In this document: one piece after another, positions 63,963 through 64,000 of the stretch
Numbering within the stretch: the first letter of the stretch is position 1
Layout: each line of letters begins with the position of its first letter
Origin: Bacillota bacterium
GTDB lineage: Bacteria; Bacillota; Clostridia; Acetivibrionales; DSM-1351
NCBI GenBank assembly: GCA_023444055.1
Contig: JAEZRV010000021.1
Coordinates: 1-64,000, forward strand
DNA length: 64,000 bases
Reading direction: 5' to 3'
Translations under genes and position numbers: made by a program
Notes under the pieces: model-generated
What the model was told of the DNA's origin: nothing
The model's input: the letters and a program-made list of their open reading frames with translations, nothing else
The model's database searches: none

Positions 63963-64000
63963 ACTGACCTCCTGAAAGATAGAATCCAACTGCGTTAATA

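Noticed and set aside
1..64000. CRISPR arrays, tRNA or rRNA genes, prophage or complete IS elements
   Set aside because: No regularly spaced repeats, cloverleaf sequences, rRNA signatures, integrases or transposases were seen on either strand.

Overview
The window is AT-rich DNA from a spore-forming, Gram-positive member of the Clostridia. The evidence is strong purine-rich ribosome binding sites, several TTG starts, the ywmB-murA-spoIID-spoIIQ gene order shared with Bacillus and Clostridia, and many S-layer homology (SLH) proteins. Genus is not resolved; the wealth of SLH/fibronectin surface proteins would suit the cellulolytic clostridia, but that is inference.

Layout. (1) 1-23914: five large secreted surface-protein genes, all +, with SLH modules, fibronectin type III arrays and a 3638-residue giant. 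(2) 23915-24467: a 163-bp MITE-like element and a second hairpin element. (3) 24468-32375: core cell-wall, sporulation and translation genes (ywmB, murA, spoIID, a spoIIQ-like LytM gene, ddl, a DUF1934 gene, argS). (4) 32749-34443: a chemoreceptor on the - strand. (5) 34817-41195: two more SLH proteins and a CtpA-type protease. (6) 41715-62933: a 21-kb exopolysaccharide (EPS) locus opening with a NusG paralogue of the LoaP type, then flippase, tyrosine kinase, beta-helix protein, Wzz, Wzy, glycosyltransferases, a radical SAM protein, and at its far end the CpsB-type phosphatase and priming sugar transferase. (7) 54386-61415, nested inside the EPS locus: a candidate RiPP (ribosomally made, modified peptide) cluster. 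It holds a nucleotidyltransferase-fold protein, three tiny precursor genes with a shared YVxP...LRxEE...(A/S)G leader, a PqqD-like recognition protein, a radical SAM/SPASM enzyme, an HPr-kinase-like protein, an S26-like protease with Ser/His in place of Ser/Lys, and an ABC exporter without a C39 domain. (8) 63195-63962: a - strand protein with a HEPN-type RxxxxH motif.

The two most interesting items are the RiPP cluster embedded in the EPS locus and a three-copy structured RNA motif (107-175, 46203-46290, 49535-49621). The motif has compensatory changes in its closing stem and lies in the leaders of surface and EPS genes. It may be the target of the LoaP-type antiterminator. One copy sits inside a remnant of a polysaccharide pyruvyl transferase gene, splitting it exactly between the His and Asn codons of its N-terminal motif, so the motif seems able to move.

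How the genes fit together: the EPS genes form a Wzx/Wzy pathway (priming transferase, glycosyltransferases, flippase, polymerase, Wzz plus kinase, with the PHP phosphatase as kinase antagonist). Processive antitermination is the likely control. The RiPP genes share this context and may yield a secreted modified peptide co-expressed with the matrix. All functional claims rest on motif reading by eye; no database search was run.
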